Source: an uncultured Modestobacter sp. (lineage in GTDB: Bacteria > Actinomycetota > Actinomycetes > Mycobacteriales > Geodermatophilaceae). From it: DNA of 64,000 nt. Where the stretch lies: positions 222,325 through 286,324 of the forward strand of contig NZ_CANKUD010000006.1 in NCBI RefSeq assembly GCF_947486615.1, in the 5' to 3' direction. The notes under the pieces are model-generated. The model was not told the DNA's origin. It saw only the letters and a program-made list of their open reading frames with translations, and searched no databases. A program made the position numbers and the translations under genes. This document shows positions 63,933-64,000 of this stretch, piece after piece (within the stretch, counting starts at the first letter, position 1; each line of letters opens with the position of its first letter).

Positions 63933-64000
63933 TCAGGCAGCGTTGAAGTTTGGTGCGGTGATCTTGAAGGTGATGGCGTTGGGTGGGCTGGTGGTCTGAC
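63933..64000 (-). CDS. unidentified ORF, only last codons in window
   Basis: On the minus strand an open frame enters from the right edge and stops at TGA (63933-63935), giving 21 residues that end ITFKITAPNFNAA. Base composition around it is clearly lower in GC than the rest of the window. Too short to identify; it could be the end of a transferred or mobile gene. Confidence 0.35.
   Translation of the reverse strand, partial: QTTSPPNAITFKITAPNFNAA

Overview
The window is GC-rich (roughly 70% or more by eye), packed with overlapping genes that often start with GTG. It carries typical actinobacterial neighbourhoods: hisDCB/hisH/priA/hisF, hisI-trpE-trp membrane protein-trpCBA-lgt, gltBD, pyk, an ANTAR response regulator, the liv ABC transporter and polA. 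Gene content and order suggest a member of the Geodermatophilaceae or a close relative (inference; not tested by search). I see no rRNA, CRISPR array, prophage or complete insertion sequence.

Layout. 1-10 kb: ileS (minus), a CPA1 antiporter, mqo (minus), lspA, an RluD-type pseudouridine synthase, a CPBP membrane protease and an acetyltransferase. 10-15.8 kb: dnaE, a DUF2567-like membrane protein and a LON-domain protein (minus). 15.9-26.6 kb: histidine genes in blocks (hisD-hisC-hisB-small membrane ORF; hisH; priA-ridA-hisF), separated by an acetyltransferase, a nucleotidyltransferase and minus-strand methyltransferase, SDR, nitroreductase and TIGR03085-like genes. 26.8-34.6 kb: a heterodimeric ABC exporter, four small multi-helix membrane proteins of similar plan and an FAD dehydrogenase. 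34.7-41.6 kb: hisI, trpE, trp-associated membrane protein, trpC, trpB, trpA, lgt. 42-50.6 kb: gltB, gltD, pyk, acyl-CoA thioesterase. 50.7-64 kb: a pyridoxal-phosphate decarboxylase with a long low-complexity tail, a tRNA, pdtaR, the liv system, a hotdog thioesterase, polA, and the last codons of an unidentified minus-strand ORF.

How genes fit together. Histidine and tryptophan biosynthesis are interleaved. No trpF lies beside trpCBA, and priA (the dual HisA/TrpF isomerase of actinobacteria) would serve both pathways. gltBD supplies glutamate, and hisH and trpE use amide nitrogen from glutamine. lspA and lgt both serve lipoprotein maturation, and the liv binding protein carries a lipobox.

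Most unusual points. (1) The liv substrate-binding lipoprotein appears circularly permuted: its C-terminal lobe comes first, directly behind the lipobox, and its canonical N-terminal lobe ends the protein. (2) The partner permease LivH has an N-terminal membrane anchor plus a beta-sandwich-like domain. (3) A dispersed repeat of about 57-62 bp with covarying 9-bp arms occurs six times next to gene ends, and two inverted copies bracket polA. (4) About twenty genes have a -10-like hexamer 6-8 nt before the start codon, which implies widespread leaderless transcripts. (5) A tRNA with anticodon CAA (Leu) has a short class I variable loop.
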